This document shows, piece after piece, positions 11,891 to 23,087 of a stretch of 64,000 bases of DNA. The notes under the pieces were generated by a model, which ran no database searches, had not been told where the DNA came from, and saw nothing but the letters and a program-made list of their open reading frames with translations. Each line of letters starts with the position of its first letter. The first letter of the stretch is position 1. Origin of the DNA: Heliocidaris erythrogramma. Taxonomy: Eukaryota; Echinodermata; Echinoidea; Camarodonta; Echinometridae. Location of the stretch: NCBI GenBank assembly GCA_025617745.1, contig CM046869.1:14961168-15025167 (forward strand), given 5' to 3'. The translations under genes and the position numbers were made by a program.

Positions 11891-12403
11891 TTTTATAATT
11901 TTTTGTACACACCAAATAGGAGAGTTCTCCATGTATTACATCAAATATAATGACTGCATTGTCAATAGGAGATTCCCCGTATCATTAGGAATCTCAGCTT
12001 TCAAACACCCGTTACTTTCTTATTGTGTGTACAATTTTTCTCAAACTCTCACTATTCTCCTTCTCTGATTTTTCTGCTTGTACTCAGTCCAAGTTAATTC
12101 CCTTTCTGAATCTGAATTTCTGAATCATTGCTATTCACTGGTAACTCGAACAGTAGCTCTACAGTGATTAAAATAAACAAAAATACTTTCTTTTTAGTGT
12201 TGTCAACCTGTCTTTAAATGCCACCAAAGTGAAAGTAACAAAAATAAAGATGCCACTGTAGAAAGGTAGCTTCCAGAGACAGGGTCATCAGCATACATTT
12301 CTTTCTAGAGGGAGTGAATATCGGTGACCACTATGGATAGGTTGTCTTTGCATAGAAGTGACCACCGTGGCATTTTTATTCTTTTCATTGTCTCTTCCTC
12401 CAG
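11891..12403. other. Intronic sequence, no gene
   Basis: No recognisable feature other than the acceptor of exon b. Confidence 0.6.
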
Positions 12404-12502
12404 GGAGATAGAGGGGATGATGGTCGTACAGGGCATCCTGGACCAGATGGAGATGGGGGATTCCCAGGCTTACCAGGCATGAGGGGACCACCCGGGCTAC
12501 CA
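12404..12502 (+). CDS. Collagen exon b (99 bp, 11 triplets)
   Basis: Acceptor ctccag and donor gtgagt. Encodes GDR GDD GRT GHP then seven more unbroken triplets ending GLP. The 99-bp size (54+45) is a standard fibrillar-collagen exon size. Confidence 0.93.
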
Positions 12503-13275
12503 GTGAGTGAGAATAGGAGGTTCAATGATAACTCAACTAAAAGCATTTTCACACGATAGGGAAATTTGTTTTAATAAAGTGAGAAGATACACCTACAATG
12601 ACCACATACCAAAACGGGAGATACATGTATAAATAAATGTTGTGTATGTAAACTTTATTGGGCAGAGATGTGTACAAAGTGTAAAGTCATCAAACTACAT
12701 GTATACAACGTTCTCAAGATTCAACATTGATCCTGTATCAAGTTCTTGTTTGAAGTGATGCCCAACCTTTGTCACACTACAGGACGTTTCTACTCTTCAC
12801 TTAACTGTGTTCACATGAAGAATTTGATTGCGGTCTTTATCATATTGCTACTAAGTGGTCATAAAAATTGTGTATATTTCCATGTCTGCACTAAGCAGCT
12901 ATTTTCCAAAGGATTTGTTAAATTTTCTGTTTTTCCATATTGTTGAAAATTCATTGTGTTGAGCAATACATTGCTATCCTTGAAAGCTATGGCATGGCCA
13001 TGGTACATTTATTTGCCAATTATAAAGATTTATGAAAGCAGGATGGAATAGAAATAAAATTTTGGAAAATTACAAATGTCCAAAACAGTGGTAGCATTGA
13101 CATATTAAGCTTACTGTGAAATGTACTATAGAATAGCTAGTTTTTTAAAACTTTCTCTGACACCTTGCTAAGAATCTTCTTTTGTGGAATTACAGGTACA
13201 TGTACAAATAAGAAAATGTAGTTATCTGAGATATTGTTTTGATCTAGTCATTTATTTCTTTGATTCTCTCTTTAG
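12503..13275. other. Intron between exons b and c
   Basis: 773 bp, AT-rich, no transposon or RNA gene recognised. Confidence 0.65.
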
Positions 13276-13326
13276 GGTTTCCAAGGGATTCCAGGTCAAC
13301 CAGGAAACCCTGGCATAGGACCACTG
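13276..13326 (+). CDS. Collagen exon c (51 bp, one-residue deletion in register)
   Basis: Acceptor tttag and donor gtatgt. Reads GFQ GIP GQP GNP GI GPL. The fifth unit has two residues (G-I) instead of three, so the exon is one codon shorter than the canonical 54 bp. Reading frame and splice phase are kept, so this looks like an inherited helix imperfection and not a frameshift. Confidence 0.9.
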
Positions 13327-13494
13327 GTATGTAATAACAATTGAATTCTATAATGTATGTCTTCCGTTAAAACAAGATGTTACAGTAAACAGGGCTTGGA
13401 GTATGCTGCCCAAGAAATACTTATCAATATATTTCATAATATATGATATGCTGAATCTGTTGGACAATCTAAAAAAGCTTCTGCTATTATACAA

Positions 13495-13676
13495 ATATTG
13501 ACTGCTCATGAGGATGATGGTGAAAATTATCACTCCCAAGGTGGTGTTCATACCGGCCCATCTATCACCCCCTTGGCTTCGCCTCTGGGGGGGGGGGGGG
13601 TGATAGAAGGGCCGGTATGAACACCACCGAGGGAGTAATAATTTTCACCATCATCCGATTACAGAGCAGTCCATAT
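13495..13676. mobile_element. Palindromic fold-back sequence
   Basis: Arms 13495-13575 and 13598-13676 are inverted complements nearly throughout, including GGTGGTGTTCATACCGGCCC. The centre is a C/G-rich loop with a G run. May be one end of the element that also carries the minus-strand exon at 13778-13854. Confidence 0.8.
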
Positions 13677-13777
13677 TTGTTTTATATACCTCATCCTTTT
13701 CATTGATTCATGAATAGGTCCAGCTGTACATGTAGGTCTAGCTCTAACAAACATGAAATGAGATCAAGAGGATTTAC

Positions 13778-13854
13778 TCGAGTAACTGCTCCAAATCCTC
13801 CTGATTTAGTGCTTTGAATCTTGGAGCTGGATCAGTTCCTAAGTCACTCGCCAT
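13778..13854 (-). pseudogene. Possible first exon of a mobile-element gene
   Basis: On the minus strand ATG at 13854 opens 25 codons starting MASDLGTDPAPRF and ending DLEQLL, then a good donor (GTAAAT). The pattern aromatic-x-x-L-x-x-E-D/E-L-x-x-LL recurs in the minus-strand frame at 46439-46657 and resembles N-termini of the KIAA1958/QRICH1-like proteins related to Crypton recombinases. The family call is from memory of motif shape only. No downstream exon was found. Confidence 0.35.
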
Positions 13855-13982
13855 GTTGAATTCTTGCGTGCTGCGTGTATATTGATTAACGTAGTCATAG
13901 CCTAGCGCTCTTAAAACTTGAACCAGATTTTGCGTACGTACGTGTGTGCAAAAGTCGCGGAGGGGTTACGTGTTCTGTCACA

Positions 13983-14038
13983 GGGTTTTGACATTCTATC
14001 ATTTGACCTTAGGTCAATTGATAGAATGCTAAAACCCT
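13983..14038. repeat. Short inverted repeat
   Basis: AGGGTTTTGACATTCTATCA pairs with TGATAGAATGCTAAAACCCT around an ACCTTAGGT centre, forming a 56-bp near-perfect palindrome. Confidence 0.8.
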
Positions 14039-14680
14039 CTGATGCAATGATAGATCGAGATGCACCATGTCATGTGATATATTTTTGACCAATCAGTGAA
14101 TAAGAATCTATGTATGAGGTATATAAACATAATTATTAATGTTATCCAATCAAAACAAAACAATAACAATGTAAATAACATTTATTGTTGGTACCCTAAT
14201 GTTTCCTTCCTGCATTTGCAGGATTATCAATTGATGATAATTGTACAAAGAAAGATTATCCTGAGAAGCCCTCTCTGCAAAATGTTTCTAATAAACCCTC
14301 ATTAACACCTAGACTGAATAAAATAATTAAATTTCAATTTGTATTGTATGTATTTCATTGTTTTGTGAAACTCTATTCTTACTCTTTTCTTTCTTTGTTT
14401 TATGAGTTTTGCCATGTGAGGCTTTTATCTGGATCAATATCCAGATAAAATGGATGACTGTTGACAACAATTTGGAAAATGATTGAGACCTGTTTCTGGT
14501 CTGAATTGTCATTATAACTGAAAAATTCTAAGTGGTGCTTCGATTTAAGGCCACTTTTTCCAACAGCTTTTTGAAGCTAATCTTTTGGTGGGGGTTTCAG
14601 GACAGATTTTCATGTCTAAAAGGGTTCCGACATACACACGTGTGTAAGATGCTTTTTACTTTTATCTACGTTTATACCAG

Positions 14681-14833
14681 GGTCCAATGGGCCCCACAGG
14701 GTTAATTGGAGAGCCAGGACTGCGAGGACCAGCGGGGGAAGATGGTGAAAGGGGGCCTGCTGGAGCTAGGGGCTTGCCAGGTCTACTTGGTACTCCTGGA
14801 CTACCAGGAAATAATGGATCATTCGGAGTACCG
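14681..14833 (+). CDS. Collagen exon d (153 bp, 17 triplets)
   Basis: Acceptor accag and donor gtaagc. Encodes 17 perfect triplets from GPM GPT GLI to GNN GSF GVP. The length equals 99+54, as expected of two ancestral fibrillar exons fused by intron loss. Confidence 0.94.
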
Positions 14834-14984
14834 GTAAGCGTATCCGGACAATTACCCCCTTGACAAAATGTATACCCTCTGTTTACTTGAAAAGGGAACC
14901 TTATTAGATTACACCCCTGATTTTCAAATATACAGAAATATCATATTGTGATATTTCGTTTTTACTCCAGATATTGGTTTAAGA

Positions 14985-15510
14985 TATTTTCAGTATGAGA
15001 TAATAAATAGGATTCTGTTCTTGAACAAGCAACTACATAAGATGCAAATTGTCAGTAACGAAAAATGTTCGTTCTGTAAACAAGAGTTGGAAGACATTGT
15101 ATATTTCTTTTATGAACGTGAGATCAGTAAATCAATCTGGAATGAAACAGCAAAATGGATAAATGAAGGCTCTCAAGTACAGATAAAGTAAAATTTAGAA
15201 AATATAATTTGGGGTTTGAAGAGAAGAGAAATTGTGCTTTAAATTGTATGGTAACTTTGATTAAGCAACAACTGTTTGTACAAAAGCTTAATAAATTTGT
15301 TTTGATTTTCGGTAGTATGAAGAAAAAAATTGTTCAATATTATGGTGATGAGAGATATATTTTTTCTATATCAGGTTTGTATAACAAATTTTACTAAATG
15401 GCAGTCACTTTGATCATTGGGAGAAATGTAAAAGTATTGTTTTATTTGAGTTTAAGATACATATCAGTTTCATTGAATTGTGAAATGTTGTTTATTTGAT
15501 TCAATAAAAT
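14985..15510 (+). pseudogene. LINE remnant, L1-like ORF2 C-terminus
   Basis: Translation from about 14985 reads EIINRILFLNKQLHKMQIVS, then CSFCKQELEDIVYFFY and SIWNETAKWINEG. This fits the zf-RVT region (CxxC, aromatic, Trp) at the C-terminus of L1/Tx1-type reverse transcriptases. A frame break follows at about 15189, then KRREIVLNCMVTLIKQQLFV. A-rich 3' end (AATAAAATAG) near 15505. 5' truncated, no catalytic domain. Confidence 0.7.
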
Positions 15511-15539
15511 AGCCTATGGAGGGCTAAAAAGTTTGAAAA

Positions 15540-16005
15540 AACAAATACCCCCTAGACAGCTACCCCTGGACAACTACCCCCTGAACAACTACCCCCAGAA
15601 CAACTACCGCCTAGGAAAATTACCCCACAGGACAATTACCCCCCAGGACAACTACCCCCAGGACAATTACCCCACAGGACAATTACCCCCCCGGGACAAC
15701 TACCCCCAGGACAACTACCCCTAAGGAAAACTACCCCCAAGGACAACTACCCCCCCCCCCCCCGGATAACTACCCCCTGGACAATTACCGCCCAGACAAA
15801 TAAACCCCGGATTCGGGGGGGGGCTAAAATTTTGTTCAGGGGAGGGGGGAATAAAGGTAATCGTCATTTTATGGGGGTAATTTATCCTGGGGGGTAATTG
15901 TCCTGGGGGGTAGTTGTCCTGGGGGGTAATTGTCCTAGGGGGGTAGTTGTCCAGAAGGTAATTGTCCGGGGGGTAGTTGTCCGGGGGTAGTTTTCCAGGG
16001 GATAG
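15540..16005. repeat. GGACAATTACCCC minisatellite in inverted arrangement
   Basis: 15540-15800 carries many tandem units of GGACAACTACCCCC / GGACAATTACCCC; 15870-16005 carries the same unit inverted (GGGGGTAATTGTCCTG). Either strand can be read as a spurious Asn-Tyr-Pro peptide. Single or few copies also occur near 2518-2560, 4437, 10245 and 14850. Confidence 0.9.
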
Positions 16006-16255
16006 TGGGCTGAATATCACATCATAATGCAAGAAATGTAATGCAGTTTTTTTGCAACTGTTAGCCTGGATTGCAGTGGTACACTTCACCACATATTGGT
16101 GGCAGTTAAAACTCCACAAAGTAACAGTTCTAATTGATTTTCAAACAACATTATGTAGTGAGTTGAATTCCTTGGCAGTACTAAGATCTGTGTGAACCAA
16201 CACCTACAAAGAATGATGATGCTGATATAATATATCCTTTATCTTTATTTTTCAG

Positions 16256-16309
16256 GGTGTTAGTGCAGCTGGCGGGGCTGCAGGAATTACGGGACCTCCT
16301 GGACCACAG
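16256..16309 (+). CDS. Collagen exon e (54 bp, Gly-to-Ala register break)
   Basis: Acceptor ttcag and donor gtgagc. In register the codons read GVS AAG GAA GIT GPP GPQ: the obligatory Gly of the second triplet is Ala. Length is canonical, so this is a substitution-type imperfection in an Ala/Gly-rich stretch. Confidence 0.9.
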
Positions 16310-17629
16310 GTGAGCATTCATAAACTCACTGCTGCCACATGTTATGTTTAGATGTAGTATGGCACTGTTAGATGACAATTATACATCTCACTGCAACAAT
16401 TTTTATGTTTCAATGTGAGATGATGATTATTGTACACAGGTAAATGATGATTATTATACAAGGGTGTCCCAGAAAGAAGGCAACATCTGAGATCTGCAAT
16501 TTCAACGACATCATTGATACAATAGGTACGATCACACGTAGAGCGATAGCATCGATGCTATCTAGGTTTCGAGACTATTTTGGTCATGACCAGATAGTTT
16601 TAAGACCAAACGCTGTCTGAACGCAGATAGTCACGAGATAGATGCGAGTTGGAGCTAGGTACCAATTATACTCGGGTGTGTGGGTGTTTTTACCCTGTGA
16701 TAATTTTTTACTGGTGCGTTTTAGAGGAAAACTATGTACAGCAAAGTTGTAGAGGGGATTCCTGGCTTTCCAATGATGTATAATTTGCTGTATTATTTTG
16801 CATGTATAGATAGAAACTTTGGCATAAACATTATGATGTCCGGTCCGGTCCAGTCAGTATGTGGAGTGTCGACTCTAGTCGACAAGTGAGCCCTCGCTGG
16901 TTACGGGAGTCGACATAGAGGGAAAACAGTTAATGAAATGACCAATTGACATAAAATTGCACTTCAAGAAAATCATTATACTCAAAATTACATCATAGTC
17001 AGAAGGTAAGAAAATGGTTTTCCTTTACATACAGAGCATTTTTTTTTTTTTGGGGGGGGGGAGGAAAATTGTTGTAAAAGGGCACCTTGGGGTTTTCATT
17101 TTAGGGGGTCTGACACCCTTCGGGGAGGGGGAGGGGGGATGGCTCAGGGGTAGCACCCCCTAAGTGCCCCAAAATCTTTGATTTTTCAAGTGAAAATTGC
17201 ATGATGCAGGCGAGACTGCCCTGGGCATTTCTCTTGTATATATTTGGAATGTACATCCATAGCTCTTCCTTCTGACGAAATTTGGTCCCTGGGCTTCACC
17301 AATTTACCCCAATCTGACAATCCATCCCAACGGAAATTTTTGTCAGTTTTGTGTGTTTTGTAATGTCCAGTTATACTACTGCCTACTGAAAAAGTTAGGC
17401 GCATGGGGGAGATGGGGTGAAATGCTCTTTTAGGGGCTCTAGGGGCTAAACTTGACGGTTACGGTCAGGCTAACAACCTTTTTGTCAATGACTTACATGT
17501 AGATGGTCTAAGTAACTTTAAGGGGTCAAATCTTATGGATAAAATGGGGTGACTAATTTTGGGACAGGCTCCTGGCCGATTAGTTTTTGTTTTATTTGGT
17601 AGAAATTATTTTCCAAGTAAAATGAACCC
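16310..17629. other. Intronic sequence, no gene
   Basis: Contains partial copies of a CACTGCTGCCACCATGTTAT-type repeat near 16328, short inverted repeats near 16530-16650, and a G-rich stretch near 17040-17140. No coding sequence recognised. Confidence 0.55.
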
Positions 17630-18989
17630 AATTTTGGGAAAGTCGTTTCTACAGCTATTTTTTGTGAGGCAATGTCATTTTCAAAATTTGCTACTTTTGC
17701 AACCGTAGTCACGCCTGAAGTAGCCTCTTGTCGAGGCCCTGGCGCTGTTGAAATCCTTGGCGATATGGAGGCAAAATTTCGACGTAAAACACTGAGGCGC
17801 TTGCGCCGAGGGCCTCTTGACACCTGATCTGAATTTCTTTTGTATTTCATTGTTTTGACGAATATTCCGACCAAATTTTGGTCGGTGAAAATCATCCAAT
17901 ATGCGTGAGCTACCATGACGTAATGTTAAATATTCATGACTCGACTGCAAGCTATTTCTTACATATTGCGTTCAACGTTTCTTCCACGACGAGTGATGAC
18001 GATATTTGTAAGAGCTTAGAATATGCCGCTAGAATGTTGAAGATTGACAGATTCAAAGATTTGCAAGTTGATGCAATCAAATCTGCACTTAAAGGACAAG
18101 ATGTTTTTGTGAATCTGCCTACTGGCTGTGGAAAAAGTGTTATTTTTCACGCGCTATCGCTCTGTGCTGATTACCTCCGTGGGCCAGGGATGGAGAGTGA
18201 GACTGCATGCTGCGCTGCTTAGCTTCGCGAGCTGGGCCAGGCGGATCCCCCAGGGCCTTGCCGGCCAGTGAAGTTGCTGGTAACTCCTTGGTTACATCAG
18301 AATTGATGGAGATGCATCTATTGTTGAACGGTGACTTTTATTGCCCATTCTTCATTATTTGTAAATATATGATGATCTCTTGAGAAATATGTACATTTGT
18401 CTTATTTCAAATTACCATGGTTTGTAAGCTAGAGATCGAATTCTTCATAATGTGCTTGTCTGTGAATGTATTTTGAGCAAGAGATTTACGTAATCCCCCC
18501 CCCAAAAAAAATAATAGACTAGTCCAGAACTGAAGTAAGAAATCCTTGAGATTTCATTGGCCAATTTGCTGGGCGATCGCCGCGGTTATCTAACTATTCA
18601 CGTTTTCATGCATAATTCAGTAGGAAATCGTGCCTCATGAATATATAATTCAGGTCGGGTGTCAAGAGGCCCTCGGCGCAAGCGCCTCGGTTTTTCTGCA
18701 TATCGCCAAGGATTTCAAGAGCGCCAGGGCCTCGACAAGAGGCTATGCCTGAAGCAGCAAGAAATTTGCGATTTATGGCTTCCCATAGAATCTCTGTTTC
18801 ATTCACGTTCTCTTCATTTTCAAAGTGAGTACAGTCATGCATTTGTCAACAAAGCTGACTCTATGGCAAGCTGTCAGACATAAATTTCTCGCTGCCTCAA
18901 ACATGACTATGGTTGCAAAAGTAGCAAATTTTTAAAATGACATTGCCTCACAAATTAGTTGTAGAATCAAAATACCTTACCCAAAATTG
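17630..18989. mobile_element. TIR element carrying a RecQ-like helicase fragment
   Basis: Left arm 17630-17830 and right arm 18655-18989 are inverted complements, sharing GAGGCCCTCGGCGCAAGCGC, CCAGGGCCTCGACAAGAGGC and GGTTGCAAAAGTAGCAAATT. The right arm holds an extra block of about 125 bp with inverted ends (about 18770-18895). The space between the arms contains the helicase fragment at 17923-18195. Superfamily not determined. Confidence 0.75.
17923..18195 (+). pseudogene. RecQ-like ATP-dependent DNA helicase, N-terminal fragment
   Basis: Translation from ATG 17923 includes FKDLQVDAIKSALKGQDVFV, then LPTGCGKS, a Walker A motif preceded by the Gln-containing motif 0 expected in RecQ helicases. 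The frame ends soon after YLRG at 18222 with no later helicase motifs (DEAH etc.) in the element. It may be one exon of a spliced transposon gene (a possible donor GTGGGC lies at about 18180) or a captured fragment. A functional helicase is not encoded here. Confidence 0.65.
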
Positions 18990-19117
18990 ATGATCTTGGT
19001 GTTATTTCACTCAGAAAAGTTCTCAGGTTTTGTATTTTTTTTGGCCACCTTGTATATCCCACTGCTGCCACTATGTTGTATTTGGATGTGGGATGACACG
19101 AATAGATGATTATTATT

Positions 19118-19234
19118 AGGTGGTCTGTCGTCTACAACATATCACCTCTTAATTTTGTCAGAATTTTCTTTATTCTTTATTATTTCTCTATTCTTTATTT
19201 ATTTTAATTCCAAAGGCCCTTTTTTGTGTCAGAA
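19118..19234. other. Repeat-family terminus AGGTGGTCTGTC
   Basis: AGGTGGTCTGTC at 19118-19129 is the complement of GACAGACCACCT at 21835-21846 and 27186-27195, each followed by CTTCAGTGA and TTTCTAGTT. These look like paired subterminal repeats of one family, although the internal sequence is heavily rearranged. Confidence 0.45.
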
Positions 19235-20340
19235 ATAACTCAAAATCGGCACGGTCAATTTTCTTCAAATTTGGGTTAGTCATCCGGCCTTGAATGAGAC
19301 TTGTCCTTGAAACATCAGGTCATTATGACGTTATCAAGGCACCATTTTGTGAAAATTAAAGATCAAGTCACTGTCATATCTCCATAACGGAAGGTCATTT
19401 CTCATTCATATTTGGCATGGTCAAGGTCAGGGTTCTTCCGGTCAATTTCATTTTCATTTTCATTTCATTAAACTCGCGCATCAGTGTGCACGCAAAAATT
19501 TAAAATGCTCCAAATCGTCTTAAATTTATTTTGGCCAATCTGAGCATTTCAGAAATTTTGCGCTTGCACAACACGTAAAAACCTAGAAACACTGTTTTTT
19601 GACATGTTTTGGGTTCCCGATACTATTCTTGACAATTTCCAACTATTTATGGTCGTTCTCGTCATACCATAATGCCATACACGTGCATCACACTTTGAAA
19701 TTTTTGTGCGCCAATGGGCAATATAATGTAAAAAGTGGTAAAAATTTTATTTCTGTTATACGTTCCACCACAGTGGTGGCAGTGCTGGTGGTGGAGTTCC
19801 TTGGAATCCGCCATAGCTCGTCAGAATGCCTGGATACCCACAAATTTTATTACATATTCTGAAAGCCTGTAAGTTGTAGATTTGAATTCATGCATAATTT
19901 TGGGCGATTGCATGTTGTGACGTCATATTTGCATATCAACTAAAAAAAAAATGATTTTGGAAAAAATGACATCATAATTTTTGTATTCATTTGAGAATAT
20001 TTCACAAATTGGTCATTGATTTTCTTCCAAATTTTTCTTCCAAATGTTGTAGCTGAGACAATTCTCTACGAGCCGAGCCGCCATTTTTCATTTTGATGAC
20101 GTCATCATAGTGAAATTTTCAATTAAAGGCGATATGTCAGAATTTTCCCTATATGCGTGTTATTCCTATGGAAGGTGAATTGCGTTCACATCATGAATCT
20201 ACATGACATTGTTCTTTGAGCAGTATCTCAGTTGTTCTTGGTCTATTTTCTTCCAAATTTTAGTATGTTATAGCTGAGACCATGGGCTATCTGGAATATG
20301 CCCTTCAATGTTTGATCATATGTCAGGATCATGCCCTTTT

Positions 20341-20945
20341 TGTCTCGCCCACCGGAGGTGAAGGCGAGACTAAGGGATCCAAATGGCGTCCGTCCGTCGT
20401 CCGTCCGTCCGTCGTCCATCCGTCGTCCGTCCGTCGTCTGTCCGTCACAAACGTTAAAGTTTACCTGCAAGACTCTCTTATGACAGATAACTTTGCAACC
20501 GTCACTCACTTTCAACCAAACTTGGGTTGTAGATGCACTAAGGGGACCTGCATGTTAAGGTGCCGTTGGAGGTCATATGATAAGGTCAAAGGTCATACGT
20601 TAAAGTTTACCTGCAAGACTCTCTTATGACAGATAACTTTGCAACCATCACTCACTTTTCAACCAAACTTGGGTTTTAGAAGCACTTGGGATACCTGCAT
20701 GTTATGCTGCCATCAGAGGTCACATGGTAAGGTCAAAGGTCATTTCAGGTCAAACATAGTTAACCCGCAAGACTCTTATGACATAACTTTGTACACGTCA
20801 CTTTCCAAACATTAGTAATGTAGATATATGCAAGCATAACTTATGCAGATTTATGCACTTGGGGGACCTGTTGCATGGCAACAGAGATCACGATATTTCT
20901 AGTTATCGCATGTGGGCGAGACACATTATCGCTAATGCATTGTTT
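20341..20945. mobile_element. Hairpin-headed tandem repeat element (family B)
   Basis: Head hairpin 20343-20369 (TCTCGCC/GGCGAGA), then CCGTCCGTCC-rich DNA, then tandem units of about 147 bp (ACGTTAAAGTTTACCTGCAA at about 20451 and 20598) containing AAGGTCAAAGGTCA. The 3' end carries TGTGGGCGAGA (20911-20921), the inverse of the head, followed by CACATTATCGCTAATGCATT. Non-coding. Confidence 0.75.
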
Positions 20946-20999
20946 AACTACAAATTGTGTTTTGAGAATCCTGTTTTTCGTTTGTGTTATCTCTATGGA

Positions 21000-21071
21000 A
21001 AATATTTTGGTGTATTGGTAAAGCACTTGCCTCCCATTCCGGTGACCCAGGTTCGATCCCCGGTGGGTCCA
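21000..21071 (+). pseudogene. tRNA-Gly(CCC)-like relic in repeat
   Basis: Contains an A-box-like TGGTGTATTGGTAAAGC, an anticodon-arm-like TTGCCTCCCAT with CCC, and a B box GGTTCGATCCC with a good T-arm. The acceptor stem is poorly formed, so it is taken as a relic at a repeat end and not a working tRNA. Confidence 0.5.
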
Positions 21072-21309
21072 TTTTTAAATTTTTAAAAATTCTTTCTCTT
21101 TATCTTTCATTTTGCCATCTTTTTCGACTATTCTAACATATACAATCACAAGCAATGTATTATACTACCTTATTTTGCATGTTATGTTTATTGGAAAGTA
21201 GTGTGCAGTAGTTTGTCTACAACCCTATGGGAAATCTGATTCCCTGTCGTGTATTAAAGCTATGGGGCTAATCTCCCCCGTATCCTGCAATATTAAATCG
21301 TCCGAATTG

Positions 21310-22412
21310 TTATCACGACTTCTCAAAATCGGCTCAGTCAATTTTCTTCAAATTTTTGTCAGTCATCTGTCCTAATAAGGTCAAGTTCCCGCATTTTTTT
21401 CAAGGTCATCAGGTTATCGTGATGTCATCCAGGCGCCACTTTGTGAAAATCAACTTATGGTCATATGTTCATAACGAAATATCATTTCTCTTTCATATTT
21501 GGTTAAGGTCAATGTCATTCCAGTCAAGGTCATCTCGTTAATACAGTGAATTTTAGAAATGCTCCAAATTGTCCCAAATTCATTTTGCACACATTTTATG
21601 CCATTTCAAGCACCTTTCAAAAAATTGCCCAGAAAATTTAACCTGAAGGGGCGCTGTTCCACTTAATAGGAATTAAAGATACTAGGACAAGTTTGAAATC
21701 ATCACAATCGTGAATATAATCATTATTATCAATGTCATTATCCTATGAGAGTCATCTTTCACATTATCATTTTGTCATTCGTCTTCGTCAACACTATCAT
21801 AATCATGATCGATTATTAACATTTATATAAAATTGACAGACCACCTAATTCGTCTTCAGTGACAAATTCAATTTCTAGTTTATAATCGTATATATATATA
21901 TTTTTGTATATTCATTTGAGAATATTTCACTAATAGGTGGTTGATTTTCTTCCAAATTTTTATATGTTGTAGCTGATACAATTCTCTACAAAATCAGTCT
22001 TCACAATACAGTGTATTTCATTTGATGACGTCATCATAGTGAAAATTTCGATTAAAGGTGACATGTCAGAATTTTCCATATTTGCTTGCTATGCCTATGG
22101 AAGGCGAATTTCTTTCACATCATGAATCTGCATGACAATGTTCTTTGAGCAGTATCTTGGTTGTTTTTGCTCTATTTTATCCCACATTTCAGTATGTTAT
22201 AGCTGAGACTATGGGCTATCCTAAGTGTGCCTTCCATTTTTTGTTGAGATGTTGGGATCATACTAACATTTTCAATTGGAAGTGAAAATTGCGACCGTAC
22301 GCACGCCCTTTTTCAGCTTTGCGTGTTAAGTCTATGGGGAGGTATTTTGGTATAACGGTAAAACATTTGCCTCCCATGCTTCTGGTACCTGGTTCGAACC
22401 CGGGTAGCGTCA
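21310..22412. repeat. Long dispersed repeat, copy 2, ending in tRNA-Gly-like sequence
   Basis: Second diverged copy of the 19.2-kb repeat, interrupted around 21650-21885 by unrelated sequence. The tRNA-like end at 22340-22412 has GGTATAACGGTAAAAC, TTGCCTCCCATGC and GGTTCGAACCC. Confidence 0.7.
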
Positions 22413-23033
22413 CAATTTTGTTTTTCTCCTATAGTTTTTTTAGGTGATCTGTCACGGACAGATTCATAATTAACATATGTTACAGGCCATTTTAAGCATA
22501 AAGTGTATTTAAAAAAAGAACATACACTCGTTTTTCCATAGGCATTGTATTGTGAATATATGCACATGGTCATATCTTGCAAACGGCAATGTGAAACATT
22601 TTTAGATTTGGCAAAATAATGATACTTTATTAGAAGTAAAAAATGTATGGAGATGGAATGTATGGAGAACGTCAAAACGTTGTTCTGACGTTATACATGT
22701 ATCTATATCTCCAAAATGGCAAGGTGAACCAAGTTGAAACTTTGTACAGTTTTAGTCCTTAATAGTCATAACCAGTGGAACCTGTGGAAATCCACGGGCA
22801 CTGAAAGTGTATTGAAATCCAATCAATAGAATATATAAGAATTGAAATCACTTATCTTGAATAATGTTTTATAGATTTACATAAAAATGTGCTATTCTTG
22901 AGCTGAGGTCTGCGCAAAATTTTGCGTCATGTCATGGCCAAGTCCTCAATGTGTATTAAAGATGCGTTATAATAACTAATGGCCTCCCTGGCCCTGAGTG
23001 ATTGAGATCATTTTTGCTAATTGATGTTAGTAT
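22413..23033. other. Intronic sequence, no gene
   Basis: No recognised element apart from AGGTGATCTGTC near 22430, a variant of the 19118 terminus. Confidence 0.5.
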
Positions 23034-23087
23034 TTACAGGCAGAGGCTCAGTAGTCACAACAATCATACTCACTCGCTCTTTCCAGT

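Larger units (their letters stand above)
19235..21072. repeat. Long dispersed repeat, copy 1, ending in tRNA-Gly-like sequence
   Basis: Aligns in order with 21310-22412: shared phrases include GTCAATTTTCTTCAAATTT, ATTTTGTGAAAATTAA, TGATGACGTCATCATAGTGA and ATCATGAATCTACATGACAT. Copy 1 is split by the element at 20341-20945. It ends in a tRNA-like sequence (21000-21071). Confidence 0.7.

Noticed and set aside
15540-16005. CRISPR-like array
   Set aside because: Units are contiguous without spacers and the DNA is animal nuclear sequence.
15533-16119. Pro/Asn/Tyr-rich open frames on both strands
   Set aside because: They are translations of a minisatellite; length and composition follow from the repeat unit, with no start context or homologue.
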